A DNA stretch of 64,000 bases from Bacillota bacterium (GTDB lineage Bacteria; Bacillota; Clostridia; Lachnospirales; Lachnospiraceae): positions 1 to 64,000 of the forward strand of contig JAEYSV010000064.1 of the NCBI GenBank assembly GCA_023434365.1. The letters run 5' to 3'. The notes beneath the pieces are model-generated. The model saw nothing but the letters and a program-made list of their open reading frames with translations, was not told where the DNA came from and did not search any database. Positions 47,214 to 56,729 of the stretch are shown here, piece by piece. How positions within the stretch are numbered: the stretch's first letter is position 1; the number at the start of each line of letters is the position of its first letter. The position numbers and the translations under genes are program-made.

Positions 47214-48461
47214 ATGAAATTTGTTGGTATTGATTTGGCATGGACATATAAAAATGAAACAGGAATGTGTATCATTGCTGATAATGGTGAAATAGAATAC
47301 CTATCTTCTGCCGTCTTAAGTAATGAAGAAATAGTAGACTTAATAAAATCTTATTGTCATGAGCCAGTATGTGTGGCAATTGATGCACCTCTTATTGTTA
47401 AAAATGAGACTGGGTCAAGGGAAGCGGAACGTAGTTTAATGAGGTACAAGATCCATGGATATAATCTCTCATTATTTGTAGCAAGTAGAAGCTATCTGAC
47501 TAGGACTTTTGGAGAGATTAGAGGGGAAGTTTTATTGAATCTGATTATGAGTGAGATTCCCGATATTCAGATACAAACTACGGTAAGTGAAGGGCAATCT
47601 ACAGTTATTGAAACGTTTCCTTCTGCCGTTTGCTGCGGTGTTTTTCCAGAACTTTATCCAGTGAAATACAAAGTGAAAAGGAAAGTACCATATCAAGAAA
47701 CAAAATGTCAGATAGAGCGACTGTTAAAGCGACTGAAAGAGCTGGAAGAGGAGGGGATTGTTTCTAATCTATCTTCAAAACTTGAGATAGACAGTTTGGA
47801 ACTAACCTTTAAAAATCATAAACACATTGAAGATATGGTGGATGCCTTTCTAAGTGCTTATAGTGTATTTTCAATTTATAAAAAAATCGCAGCGCCTATG
47901 GTTTTTGGTGATGTTCATGAAGGGTTTATTACAATTCCAATAATTGATGTGCCCAAATCTACAGAAGCACAATTGATTATCCTGCGAGGGAATTCTGGAA
48001 GCGGAAAGTCAACGACTGCAAGGATGCTACAAAGAAAATTTGGCAGAGGAACGTTGTTAATACCTCAGGATACAATACGGAGAGAAATGCTTTGGGTAAA
48101 AGATGAGAAGGGGACACCGGCTGTTTCACTGTTAATTGATCTAGCCAAATATGGGAAGCAAAATTGTCAAGTTGTTATTGTTGAAGGAATTCTATACTCC
48201 GATTTGTACAGGGAATTATTCAAGGTACTAAAAGCAGAGTTTCGTAAGATACATGCCTATTATTATGATATACCATTCGAAGAAACCTCAATAAGGCATC
48301 AAACAAAGCCGATAAGCAACCAATTTGGTGAAAAGGATATGAGAGATTGGTGGAGGGAAAACGATTATATTGGGATTATACCGGAAAAAATTATCACTGA
48401 AGAATTGGAGATAGAGGAAATTGTAGAAATGATATATCGGGATGTAATGACTGATGATTAA
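47214..48461 (+). CDS. DUF429 (RNase H-fold) and P-loop kinase fusion protein
   Basis: 415 residues in two parts. Residues 1-235 are DUF429, a predicted RNase H-like nuclease (FVGIDLAW at 3-10, VAIDAPL near 55, IETFPSAVC near 133, EDMVDAFLSAY near 205). Residues 250-415 form a P-loop kinase with Walker A GNSGSGKST (259-267) and a lid-like RHQTKP region, resembling Zeta-toxin or AAA_33 kinases. The two normally occur as separate proteins. Start ATG 47214 with GGGGTAG is weak. An RNA or nucleotide repair role is possible but unproven. Confidence 0.75.
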   Translation: MKFVGIDLAWTYKNETGMCIIADNGEIEYLSSAVLSNEEIVDLIKSYCHEPVCVAIDAPLIVKNETGSREAERSLMRYKIHGYNLSLFVASRSYLTRTFGEIRGEVLLNLIMSEIPDIQIQTTVSEGQSTVIETFPSAVCCGVFPELYPVKYKVKRKVPYQETKCQIERLLKRLKELEEEGIVSNLSSKLEIDSLELTFKNHKHIEDMVDAFLSAYSVFSIYKKIAAPMVFGDVHEGFITIPIIDVPKSTEAQLIILRGNSGSGKSTTARMLQRKFGRGTLLIPQDTIRREMLWVKDEKGTPAVSLLIDLAKYGKQNCQVVIVEGILYSDLYRELFKVLKAEFRKIHAYYYDIPFEETSIRHQTKPISNQFGEKDMRDWWRENDYIGIIPEKIITEELEIEEIVEMIYRDVMTDD

Positions 48462-48528
48462 CCAAGCATAAACAGACTTATATTGCCTAAAAGTTTTATT
48501 TTATTAAAAGTAAGAATGGAGATAAATT

Positions 48529-49788
48529 ATGGGGGAGATAAAAAAATCTATATGTTATTTATGCATACTATGTTTGCTCATCATGACTGGATGTTCTAAT
48601 CAAAAGGGTAGCGATGACTCGAAAGAAACAACTACTGGAATTATGGATTATATCAAAATGCCGAGTGTTTCACAATCAGGTGTTTTAACTTACTATAATA
48701 GTTTTTTGGAGTTTTATGATTTTGAAACCGATCAGGCAGTGGCATTATGTGATAAGCCTAATTGTATGCATAACACAAGAGAATGTAATGCATATAAGGA
48801 TTTTATAGCAAATGTTGCTTTCTTTTATAAAGATTCTTTGTATTATTTGTCTGAAGACTCTCTTAATGTCATGTGTCTTTACAAAGCGGACAAAAATGGC
48901 ATGAACGAGAGAATGATTATATCAGACATACCAGTTTCACGTATGAGTGACGCGGTATTAACAAAGCAGGGGAAACTATGCTTTGTTGCAGCAACATATG
49001 ATATAGTAGAAGAGGAAGATGATGTATTTGTTGAAGTCCAAAAGGGGATGAGTTTAGTAGTGATTGATCTAAATAATAATGCATATACAATACCTTTTAC
49101 AACACAGGATATAGCTAATGGAAGGTTTTTAAGTTCACTCAATTACTGTAATGATGAGGTATATGCGATAGTTACTCACTATAATATGGATATAACCGGT
49201 TACAATGTAGATCAAGGGATTGAAGAAGATAATGAAGAGTATATTGGAAAAGAAAATGTTGATAATTTAAAGGAACCGCCTAAGAATCTGAAGCTTATAG
49301 AGTCGTATGTAAGGATTAATTCAAAAGATGAAAGTGAGATTATATGGAGTAAACAATATGAATCGTATTTTTTGTATCAAGGCAATGAATTACTTACGGT
49401 TCATGAGAATGAATTATATTGTTACAATTATAAAAAAGGTATTTTTAGCATAAACGTAACAACAGGAGAAGAAAAAACGGTTCTTGTAACTGATGAAAAT
49501 TTTGTTGAGTGTATAGATAATGAGTTTATCTTATATGACAATAGCGAAAGTGATAAACATACATTTAAGTTTTTTACACTAGATGGCAAAGAGTGCGGTA
49601 GTGGTGAACTAGATGCACCTTGGATTGCGAGAATAGATGGTTCTCTTTCAGAACGCTATGTTTTTTTGATGCAAAATAAGGAGGAACCTTGGTTTATTAA
49701 AATGGGATGGTGTTATAAGGACGATCTTAAAAAAGGAAAGACCGAATTACATAGAATGGATTTTGTGGATCTTGAGATTAAGGAATAA
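48529..49788 (+). CDS. Lipoprotein with CDKPNCxHN signature, paralog 1
   Basis: 419 residues. Signal peptide with lipobox IMTGC (C22). The mature protein carries LCDKPNCMHNTRECNAY near 73-89, a cysteine signature seen in many clostridial propeller-like lipoproteins, followed by repeated beta units (DSLYYLSEDS, GMSLVVIDLNN, NELYCYNYKKGIFS). Nearly the same protein is encoded at 50511-51776, with matching upstream bases (GAATGGAGATAAATTATG). The two arose by duplication. Surface binding or sensing is inferred. Confidence 0.75.
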   Translation: MGEIKKSICYLCILCLLIMTGCSNQKGSDDSKETTTGIMDYIKMPSVSQSGVLTYYNSFLEFYDFETDQAVALCDKPNCMHNTRECNAYKDFIANVAFFYKDSLYYLSEDSLNVMCLYKADKNGMNERMIISDIPVSRMSDAVLTKQGKLCFVAATYDIVEEEDDVFVEVQKGMSLVVIDLNNNAYTIPFTTQDIANGRFLSSLNYCNDEVYAIVTHYNMDITGYNVDQGIEEDNEEYIGKENVDNLKEPPKNLKLIESYVRINSKDESEIIWSKQYESYFLYQGNELLTVHENELYCYNYKKGIFSINVTTGEEKTVLVTDENFVECIDNEFILYDNSESDKHTFKFFTLDGKECGSGELDAPWIARIDGSLSERYVFLMQNKEEPWFIKMGWCYKDDLKKGKTELHRMDFVDLEIKE

Positions 49789-49959
49789 CTGATAATTATC
49801 TTCTATCTGAGGCGACAGCGGAGCTTGGATTGGATAAGAGCATGAGGTGAGACGTAATTATTGGCATCACTATTGACTTTATTTACATAATAATACATAA
49901 TATTCCATAGAGGGTATGAGTGTATTTTACAAATAATGATTTAATTATGGAGGGATTAT

Positions 49960-50367
49960 ATGTTTAAGAAAATTTTTACAATTACATTAGTAATTATTAT
50001 GGCTTTGGGGAACACATTGACAGTTTGTGCAGCTGATATATACGGTCTTAACGAGTATAATAATAATTTGAGTGACCGCCAATATTATGCAAAGTATAAT
50101 AGTGTCAACAAAAATGTTGATGCCCGTACAGTTAATGATACAGATACACAGAAGACGTGTACTACATTACTTCAAGTAAAAAGTTTGAACTCGTATGGTG
50201 CTATAGCACAATCAGATTGGGGAAAGAATACAGTATACGGTAGTAATATAGGTGCGGGCGTTATAGTTAAGGTACCATATTCATCTTCGGGATTCTCATT
50301 TTACAGTGCTGATGTCAAACATACTATTGGTAAGGATACGTATACTGGCAGACTAGGAGTTAGATAA
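49960..50367 (+). CDS. Small secreted protein between the lipoprotein paralogs
   Basis: 135 residues with a signal peptide (1-25, ending VCAAD). The mature part is polar and Ser/Tyr/Asn-rich (LSDRQYYAKYNSVNKNVDAR, YGAIAQSDWGKNTVYG), reminiscent of small lactococcin-972-like or envelope proteins, though I cannot assign a family. ATGGAGGG precedes ATG 49960. It is unrelated in sequence to its neighbours. Confidence 0.65.
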   Translation: MFKKIFTITLVIIMALGNTLTVCAADIYGLNEYNNNLSDRQYYAKYNSVNKNVDARTVNDTDTQKTCTTLLQVKSLNSYGAIAQSDWGKNTVYGSNIGAGVIVKVPYSSSGFSFYSADVKHTIGKDTYTGRLGVR

Positions 50368-50510
50368 TAAATAGTCACTAAGTTATGATTTAATAGATAT
50401 CACTCATACCCAGTTTTAATATCTAGATACTATATAATATGATATTCTCATATAAAAAGACTTATTGTCTTAAAGTTTTATTTTATGAAAAGTTAGAATG
50501 GAGATAAATT

Positions 50511-51776
50511 ATGAGGGAGATAAAAAAATCTATTTGTTATTTATGTATACTGTGTTTGCTCATCATGTCTGGATGTTCTAATCGAAAGGGTAGCGATGAC
50601 TCGAAAGAAACAACTACGGGAATAATGAATTATTCTTTATATAAGCAAAGTATTTCACAATCAGGTGTTTTGACTTATTATAATAGCTTTTTGGAGTTTT
50701 ATGATTTTAAAACCAATCAGGCAGTAATATTATGCGATAAGCCTAATTGTATGCATAACACTAGTGAATGCAATGCATTTAAGGACTTTATAGCTAATGT
50801 TGCTTTCTTTTATCAAGATTCGTTATACTATTTTTCGCAAGACTCACTTAATATCATGTGTCTTTACAAAGCGGACAAAAATGGAATGAACGAGAGAATG
50901 ATTATTTCGGACATACCTGTTGCTAGTATGAATGATGTGTTGTTAACTAAACAGGGGAAACTATACTTTATTGCATCAACCAATGATATAATAGAAGATG
51001 AAGATGGTGAAGTAATAGAAATAAACCAAAATGGGATGAGTTTAGTTGTGGTAGATTTAAATAAAGATACATATACAATACCTTTTACAACACATGATAT
51101 AGCTAATGGAAGGTTTTTAAGTTCACTTAATTGCTATGATGATGAGGTATATGCAATAGTTACTCACTATAATATGGATATAACTGGTTACAATGTTGAT
51201 CAAGCGATTGAAGAAGAAAATGAAGAAGAAATTGGAGAAGAAAATGTAGAGAATTTAAAGGAACCGCCTAAGGATCTAAAAATGATAGAATCAGTTATTA
51301 GGATTAATTCAAAAGATGAAAGTGAGATTATATGGAGTAAACAATATGAATCGTATAGAACGGATCAAGGCTGTGAATTACTAACGGTTAGTAAGAATGA
51401 ATTATATTTTTATAATTATAAAAAAGGAATTTCTAGCATAAATGTAACAACAGGGGAAGAAAAAACGGTTCTTAAAACTGATGAAAAGTCTGTTAAGTGT
51501 ATAGATAACGAGTTCATCTTATATGATAATAGCGGAAGTGATACACACACATTTAAGTTTTATACACTAGATGGCAAAGAGTGTGGTAGTGGTGAATTTG
51601 ATGCGCCTAGGATCGCAAAAATAGATGGATCACTTGCAGATCGCTATGTATTTTTGTTAAAAAATAATGAGAACCCATGGTTAGATAAAATGGGATGGTG
51701 TTATAAGGACGATCTTAAGAAAGGAAAGACCGAATTACATAAAATGAATTTTGTGGATAATGAGACCACAGAATAA
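50511..51776 (+). CDS. Lipoprotein with CDKPNCxHN signature, paralog 2
   Basis: 421 residues, with most positions identical to paralog 1 at 48529: the same lipobox (IMSGC), the same CDKPNCMHNTSECNAF signature and the same C-terminal MGWCYKDDLKKGKTEL. Differences cluster in the acidic stretch near 160-180 and in surface positions. An identical ribosome site context suggests duplication including the 5' region, perhaps with the small secreted gene as part of the unit. Confidence 0.75.
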   Translation: MREIKKSICYLCILCLLIMSGCSNRKGSDDSKETTTGIMNYSLYKQSISQSGVLTYYNSFLEFYDFKTNQAVILCDKPNCMHNTSECNAFKDFIANVAFFYQDSLYYFSQDSLNIMCLYKADKNGMNERMIISDIPVASMNDVLLTKQGKLYFIASTNDIIEDEDGEVIEINQNGMSLVVVDLNKDTYTIPFTTHDIANGRFLSSLNCYDDEVYAIVTHYNMDITGYNVDQAIEEENEEEIGEENVENLKEPPKDLKMIESVIRINSKDESEIIWSKQYESYRTDQGCELLTVSKNELYFYNYKKGISSINVTTGEEKTVLKTDEKSVKCIDNEFILYDNSGSDTHTFKFYTLDGKECGSGEFDAPRIAKIDGSLADRYVFLLKNNENPWLDKMGWCYKDDLKKGKTELHKMNFVDNETTE

Positions 51777-51854
51777 CTGATAATTTTGCAACGTTACATT
51801 TATGTAAATGTCGAAAGATTCGTTTATTATAATTATTGTAAAAGGAGTATCATA

Positions 51855-53453
51855 ATGAAATTTAGAGTATTAGTGCTAATATCCGCTCTGTTGTGCATAA
51901 TTAGCGCTGGATGTTCCGAAAAGGATATTTCTTCGCTGCTATCAAATAAACATAACTTAGATACAAGTTTTAGTAATTTTGAATCAGTACCATCTAATGA
52001 AGTAAGTTCTAATGTAGTACAGAAGGATAAGAAATTAGTTTTCTTAATTTATCAGTATGATTATTTAATAGATTCTCTTATTGAAGAAAAGTTAAATGCA
52101 TTGCTTAACAGTAGAGAGCGTGATTATACTGTAGATATTGTTGGATTAACAAGGGATGAAATGGAGTTATCTACAATCCATAAAGCAGAGGATATGTTAC
52201 ATAAGAAAGAGCAGTTAGATATTTTGTGTTGTGGTGGAATGGAGGTAAATGGGGTTAATCCTTACGAGTATTGTATTTCAAATGGCTATTTTATTGAACT
52301 TGATGACTTTCTTACCTCAAAGAAAGGAAGTAAGCTATATAATGCCTTTGATGAAATGGTATGGGATCGAGTTAGAAACAGTAATGGAAAAATATACGGC
52401 ATAAATAATTGTACAGCACTAGGTGATTCGATTGGTTTTGCTTACGATTCTGAGATTTGTAGTTATTACGATTTTCATTTTGAAGAATTTTGGAAAGATA
52501 TGTTATCAGCAGAACCGATATTTAGTAAAATGATTAACAGTAAGATTACGCCTGTATGCTTAGATCGTTATGATCTTCTATTAGATAACTATATTGGAAT
52601 GGATGTATATCGTAATATTTTCATGTTAAAGCATCAAAACGATGAGGTAGAAGCTTACAATTTCCTAGATGACCCGAATATTATTGAAAAATATAAATCA
52701 CTTGGTGAACTAAGAGCGAAAGGATATTTAACTTATTCAGAGTATATCAAAGAGGAGTTTTCTTCTGATAAAAGTTTCCAATTAAATAAATCATGTGATT
52801 CATTTCAATATATATTTACAATTATCAACAATAACCTTAATGTTACATCAGATAAAATAGTGATTAACTGTAATAATGATGATATGCCTTTGTTAGTTGA
52901 TTTATATATACCAAAAGAAAATAATTATAGTTATATTAATGATTATCGAATGCAGACAGGAGTGTTGGAGTCTTCTAAATATAAAGATGAAAGCCTAGAT
53001 TTTCTTCAACTAATCTATACAGATGAAGAAATCGGCAGCTTATTATCATATGGAATTGAAGGGAGACAGTTTTTAGTTAATAATGATAGATTAATATTTA
53101 ACACAAATACAGAGATACTAGAAAGTCCTAAAGTGTTTCCAGTAGACAGCACACGTTATTTTCCAATTCAAAGATTACAAGAAAAGTATCAAGACGAAAG
53201 AAAAAATATGAATTCTAATATTCAAAATGGTGCACTCTATCAAGATATGGTTGACTTTACTGGGTTGAAGAAAGAGTATGAGGAATGTAATAAATTATTT
53301 AATGAGTATGCGTTGGCCTTTATTGGTTATTATGAGGATGAAACGGAAGAAAAGCTGTCAGAACTTAATGAAAAGCTAAAATTAGCAGGTTATGAAGAAT
53401 TATTAGACTACATTAATAGTTACATCGTAAATAAAGGGGTAAATATAGGGTGA
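51855..53453 (+). CDS. Extracellular solute-binding-like lipoprotein
   Basis: 532 residues from ATG 51855 (AAAGGAGT); the frame is open to 51786 without a ribosome site. Lipobox ISAGC gives an anchored lipoprotein. The body looks like a family 1 extracellular solute-binding fold: KLVFLIYQYDYLIDSL, EQLDILCCGGMEV, NGYFIELDDFL, NGKIYGINNCTALGDS and a late YTDEEIGSLLSYGIEG. It precedes a permease by 7 bases and an ATPase. The permease is exporter-like (ABC-2), so this may be a sensor or accessory rather than an import receptor. Confidence 0.7.
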   Translation: MKFRVLVLISALLCIISAGCSEKDISSLLSNKHNLDTSFSNFESVPSNEVSSNVVQKDKKLVFLIYQYDYLIDSLIEEKLNALLNSRERDYTVDIVGLTRDEMELSTIHKAEDMLHKKEQLDILCCGGMEVNGVNPYEYCISNGYFIELDDFLTSKKGSKLYNAFDEMVWDRVRNSNGKIYGINNCTALGDSIGFAYDSEICSYYDFHFEEFWKDMLSAEPIFSKMINSKITPVCLDRYDLLLDNYIGMDVYRNIFMLKHQNDEVEAYNFLDDPNIIEKYKSLGELRAKGYLTYSEYIKEEFSSDKSFQLNKSCDSFQYIFTIINNNLNVTSDKIVINCNNDDMPLLVDLYIPKENNYSYINDYRMQTGVLESSKYKDESLDFLQLIYTDEEIGSLLSYGIEGRQFLVNNDRLIFNTNTEILESPKVFPVDSTRYFPIQRLQEKYQDERKNMNSNIQNGALYQDMVDFTGLKKEYEECNKLFNEYALAFIGYYEDETEEKLSELNEKLKLAGYEELLDYINSYIVNKGVNIG

Positions 53454-53460
53454 GAATAAT

Positions 53461-55815
53461 ATGAGGTTAATAAGAAAAGAGTTCTTAAAATTATATGGTG
53501 GACAACGTGGTTTCTTTTTGCTAGTTGGGTTGTTGTTTTTTAATGTAACAATACTTTATTTGAATAATGTAACATTGCAAGATATAAAGAGTTATTCAAT
53601 TGACTCCTATCGTCATTTTTTTGATGACGTCAAAGAGAAGGATGCAAAGATTGCAACGAGCGAAATTAATGAGTCGCTTATTAAACTCGAAGCGTCAGCG
53701 TATCTAAAAGCATCGCGTTATGGGAAGGAAGTAAGGCAGGAGGATTTTGATTATATAACAGATATTTATCAGATTACTCCCAAAAAGGACTTTATTGAGT
53801 ATTTTCGATCAGGTGCTTACCTGAAATATACAGATTCAATAGAAAGTGAACATGATCTATATCGCGATATGCTAAAAGAGCTAGGCGAATATGTAGGATA
53901 TGATACATACCTGGAAAAGCTTTTCACAGGTGCACAGGGTTTGGCAAAAATATCTCTGTTTGCAGATGAGAATTCTTTTAGTAGTAGAAATATTGATAAA
54001 ACGGCGAAGGATTTTGAGCACCTTAAGGGGAATCAAATTGAGTTTGACATCTCCAAGGGAGTTACAATGGCTACAGAGTTTCTGCCAACGGACTTGATAG
54101 CTATTAGTGGTATCTTTATTATCTGCTTCCTGCTAATTACTAGAGAGAAGGAAACGAACCAATTAACTCTTGTAAAAACGATGTATAATGGCCGAGGCAG
54201 GCTTGCGCTTTCTAAATATATGGTTGGCGTGATTAGTTGCGTATTATTTTCGGTAATCTTATATATGGGTAATTACCTGGTGGCAAGCGCAACATATGGA
54301 TTCGGGAATCTTGACCGAACGATTCAGAGTATTTCTAACTATCAGGGAAGCAATCTATCTATTACGGTAATGGAGTATCTACTATATTTTATAGTTCTCA
54401 AAGCAATAGTATATGTTATGCTTATGTCTCTTATTTATTTTATTTGTGTAGCAAGTAAGCATACAATTCAGATTTATGTAGTTAACGTTGTGATATTTGT
54501 GGTAAGTGCCGTATTTTATTTTACCTTATCAGAGAATTCCTATCTGGCATTATTTAAATACATTAATCTGTTTCAGATGATGAATGTAGCATCATTACTG
54601 GGTGAATACCGCAATCTGAATATATTGTCGTATCCGGTGAATTCTCAGCATGTATTTGTCATTATAATACCACTGACAACGTTGTTATTTATGATTCTTG
54701 GAATAATAATGTTTGCCAGACAAAAAATATTACATGGATCAAAGAGTAGATTTGTTCAATTGATAATTGCACTTAAACAAAAGTTTAATTATAAGCTATA
54801 TAGACATACGAATCTGTGGTCGCATGAAATATTTAAAATAATGGTAAAGGGAAGAGGTTTACTTATCTTATTACTTGGCTTTGGTGCATTTGTTTATATG
54901 TACTCGCCTGTGAAAGAAGTATTTCTTACCCCGTATGATGTTTACTATAAACAGTATATGATGAAACTTGAGGGAACAGTTACCGATAAGACTGAGGATT
55001 ATTTTACCAAAGAAATGGACAGGCTTGAAAAGATTAAGATGGAGTCAAAAGAGGAGTATGATGATAACCAGGAGACAGCTCTCAAATTCGTTATGGAACG
55101 AGCAGAATATGCGAAGGGTGTGAATGGCGGGTATTTATTATATGATAAGGGATATGGCTTGCTAACTGGTTTAGATGCTCAAACCGATATGATGTTGGCG
55201 ATAAAAGTGATTCTAATAACACTCTTAATCTTGGCATACGTCTGGTCAGTGGAACATGAAGACAATGCAATCAAGGTAATAAGAACGACTTATTATGGAA
55301 GAAAGCGGCTGTTTAGAGTAAAATTTATCATTAGTTTGGTGCTTTTGATTGTTGTCTTGTTCGTGGTTTATGGAGTTACAATTATAGAAACGTTGAATGC
55401 GTATGGTTTACGAGCAATAGATGCACCTGCTGCGAGTATGCCACACTTATCAAAGGTTCCAGAATATATAAGTATTCTTCAGTATTTGATTATCATTTCG
55501 GTGATACGAATTATAGGGTTTGTTCTCATGGTATTGCTGATATTTACAATATCTAATAAAGCAAAAAGCATGATTTATTCCGTAGGTATTAGTATAGTTG
55601 TTTTAGTGTTACCGATTATATTAATCCTATTGAATCTTTCAATCTTTAACTTTATGCTAATTACACCGCTACTACTTGGCAATGTGATATTTAATCCATC
55701 GGAGATTAGTCTTTTTAAAGCACATCCTATTCTAATCTATCTCACGGTGGGAAGTATGTTAGTAGGAATCATTTATTATTGTAGAAGAGGGCTTAAGAGT
55801 GTTCGTACAGAATAA
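53461..55815 (+). CDS. Duplicated ABC-2-type permease
   Basis: 784 residues made of two similar halves. Each half has an N-terminal anchor, an outer loop of about 150 residues and a cluster of five or six membrane segments. Equivalent loops are ITREKETNQLTLVKTMYNGRGR (part: NQLTLVKTMYNGRGR) near 230 and DNAIKVIRTTYYGRKR near 605. The halves probably pair like two ABC-2 subunits in one chain. The ATPase gene follows 28 bases later. Substrate unknown; antibiotic or lipid export and envelope sensing are typical. Confidence 0.78.
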   Translation: MRLIRKEFLKLYGGQRGFFLLVGLLFFNVTILYLNNVTLQDIKSYSIDSYRHFFDDVKEKDAKIATSEINESLIKLEASAYLKASRYGKEVRQEDFDYITDIYQITPKKDFIEYFRSGAYLKYTDSIESEHDLYRDMLKELGEYVGYDTYLEKLFTGAQGLAKISLFADENSFSSRNIDKTAKDFEHLKGNQIEFDISKGVTMATEFLPTDLIAISGIFIICFLLITREKETNQLTLVKTMYNGRGRLALSKYMVGVISCVLFSVILYMGNYLVASATYGFGNLDRTIQSISNYQGSNLSITVMEYLLYFIVLKAIVYVMLMSLIYFICVASKHTIQIYVVNVVIFVVSAVFYFTLSENSYLALFKYINLFQMMNVASLLGEYRNLNILSYPVNSQHVFVIIIPLTTLLFMILGIIMFARQKILHGSKSRFVQLIIALKQKFNYKLYRHTNLWSHEIFKIMVKGRGLLILLLGFGAFVYMYSPVKEVFLTPYDVYYKQYMMKLEGTVTDKTEDYFTKEMDRLEKIKMESKEEYDDNQETALKFVMERAEYAKGVNGGYLLYDKGYGLLTGLDAQTDMMLAIKVILITLLILAYVWSVEHEDNAIKVIRTTYYGRKRLFRVKFIISLVLLIVVLFVVYGVTIIETLNAYGLRAIDAPAASMPHLSKVPEYISILQYLIIISVIRIIGFVLMVLLIFTISNKAKSMIYSVGISIVVLVLPIILILLNLSIFNFMLITPLLLGNVIFNPSEISLFKAHPILIYLTVGSMLVGIIYYCRRGLKSVRTE

Positions 55816-55843
55816 TTGAATAATTATAGAGGGGGTTTATGTA

Positions 55844-56707
55844 ATGCAATTGACAATAAAAGGTTTGGATAAGACCTATGGTACCAATCATGCACTCAAT
55901 CACTTTACATATGATTTTACACAAGGAGTATATGGGTTGCTTGGCCCAAATGGGGCAGGCAAATCAACATTAATGAACATCATTACTGATAACTTAAAGC
56001 AGGATGAAGGTACGATTTCAGTTGGTGATAAAGAGGTAACAGAGTTAGGAAAAGAGTATCGTAAGCTTCTTGGTTATATGCCGCAGCAACAAGGGGTATA
56101 TACAGGATTTACACTAGGGAGATTTTTATACTATATTGCTTCGTTAAAGGGAATACCAAAAGCAAAAGCAAGGGAAGAAATTGAATGGATATTGCCACTT
56201 GTGAACCTTTCTGATTGTATGGATAAGCGTCTGGGTGCTTTTTCGGGAGGAATGAAGCAAAGGGCATTAATAGCTCAAGCAATGCTTGGGAGTCCGAAGA
56301 TCTTAATATTAGATGAGCCAACAGCTGGTCTTGACCCAAAGGAACGAATAAGAATTCGTAATATGATTGCAGAGATTGCATTTGAAAAAATAGTCATCTT
56401 AGCTACCCATGTTGTTTCAGATATTGAATTTATCGCGAAAGAGATTCTCTTACTTAAGAAAGGAGTCCTAATTGATTCCGGCAATCCATTAGATATGTGT
56501 AATAAGATAGAAGATAAGACTTATAACATATTAACCCAGATGGATGAAATTGATGCGATAAGCAAAAAGTATAAAGTATGCAATATTTCGAAGGAAAACG
56601 ACGGTATTGTGGTACGCGTACTATCTGATTGTGGGATTGACGGATATAAATATGAGCGGGTAAAACCAACGTTGGAGGATGTATACCTGCATTCGTTTGA
56701 TGATTAA
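55844..56707 (+). CDS. ABC transporter ATPase (ABC-2 class)
   Basis: 287 residues. Walker A GPNGAGKST (34-42), Q-loop MPQQQGVYTGF, signature FSGGMKQR (in place of LSGGQ), Walker B ILILDEPTAGLDP and the H-loop ATHVVSD. The C-terminal 70 residues are the usual regulatory tail of drug-export ATPases. GAGGGGG precedes ATG 55844. It energises the duplicated permease upstream. Confidence 0.9.
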   Translation: MQLTIKGLDKTYGTNHALNHFTYDFTQGVYGLLGPNGAGKSTLMNIITDNLKQDEGTISVGDKEVTELGKEYRKLLGYMPQQQGVYTGFTLGRFLYYIASLKGIPKAKAREEIEWILPLVNLSDCMDKRLGAFSGGMKQRALIAQAMLGSPKILILDEPTAGLDPKERIRIRNMIAEIAFEKIVILATHVVSDIEFIAKEILLLKKGVLIDSGNPLDMCNKIEDKTYNILTQMDEIDAISKKYKVCNISKENDGIVVRVLSDCGIDGYKYERVKPTLEDVYLHSFDD

Positions 56708-56729
56708 TTTCTAGAAATGGGGTTGAAGC

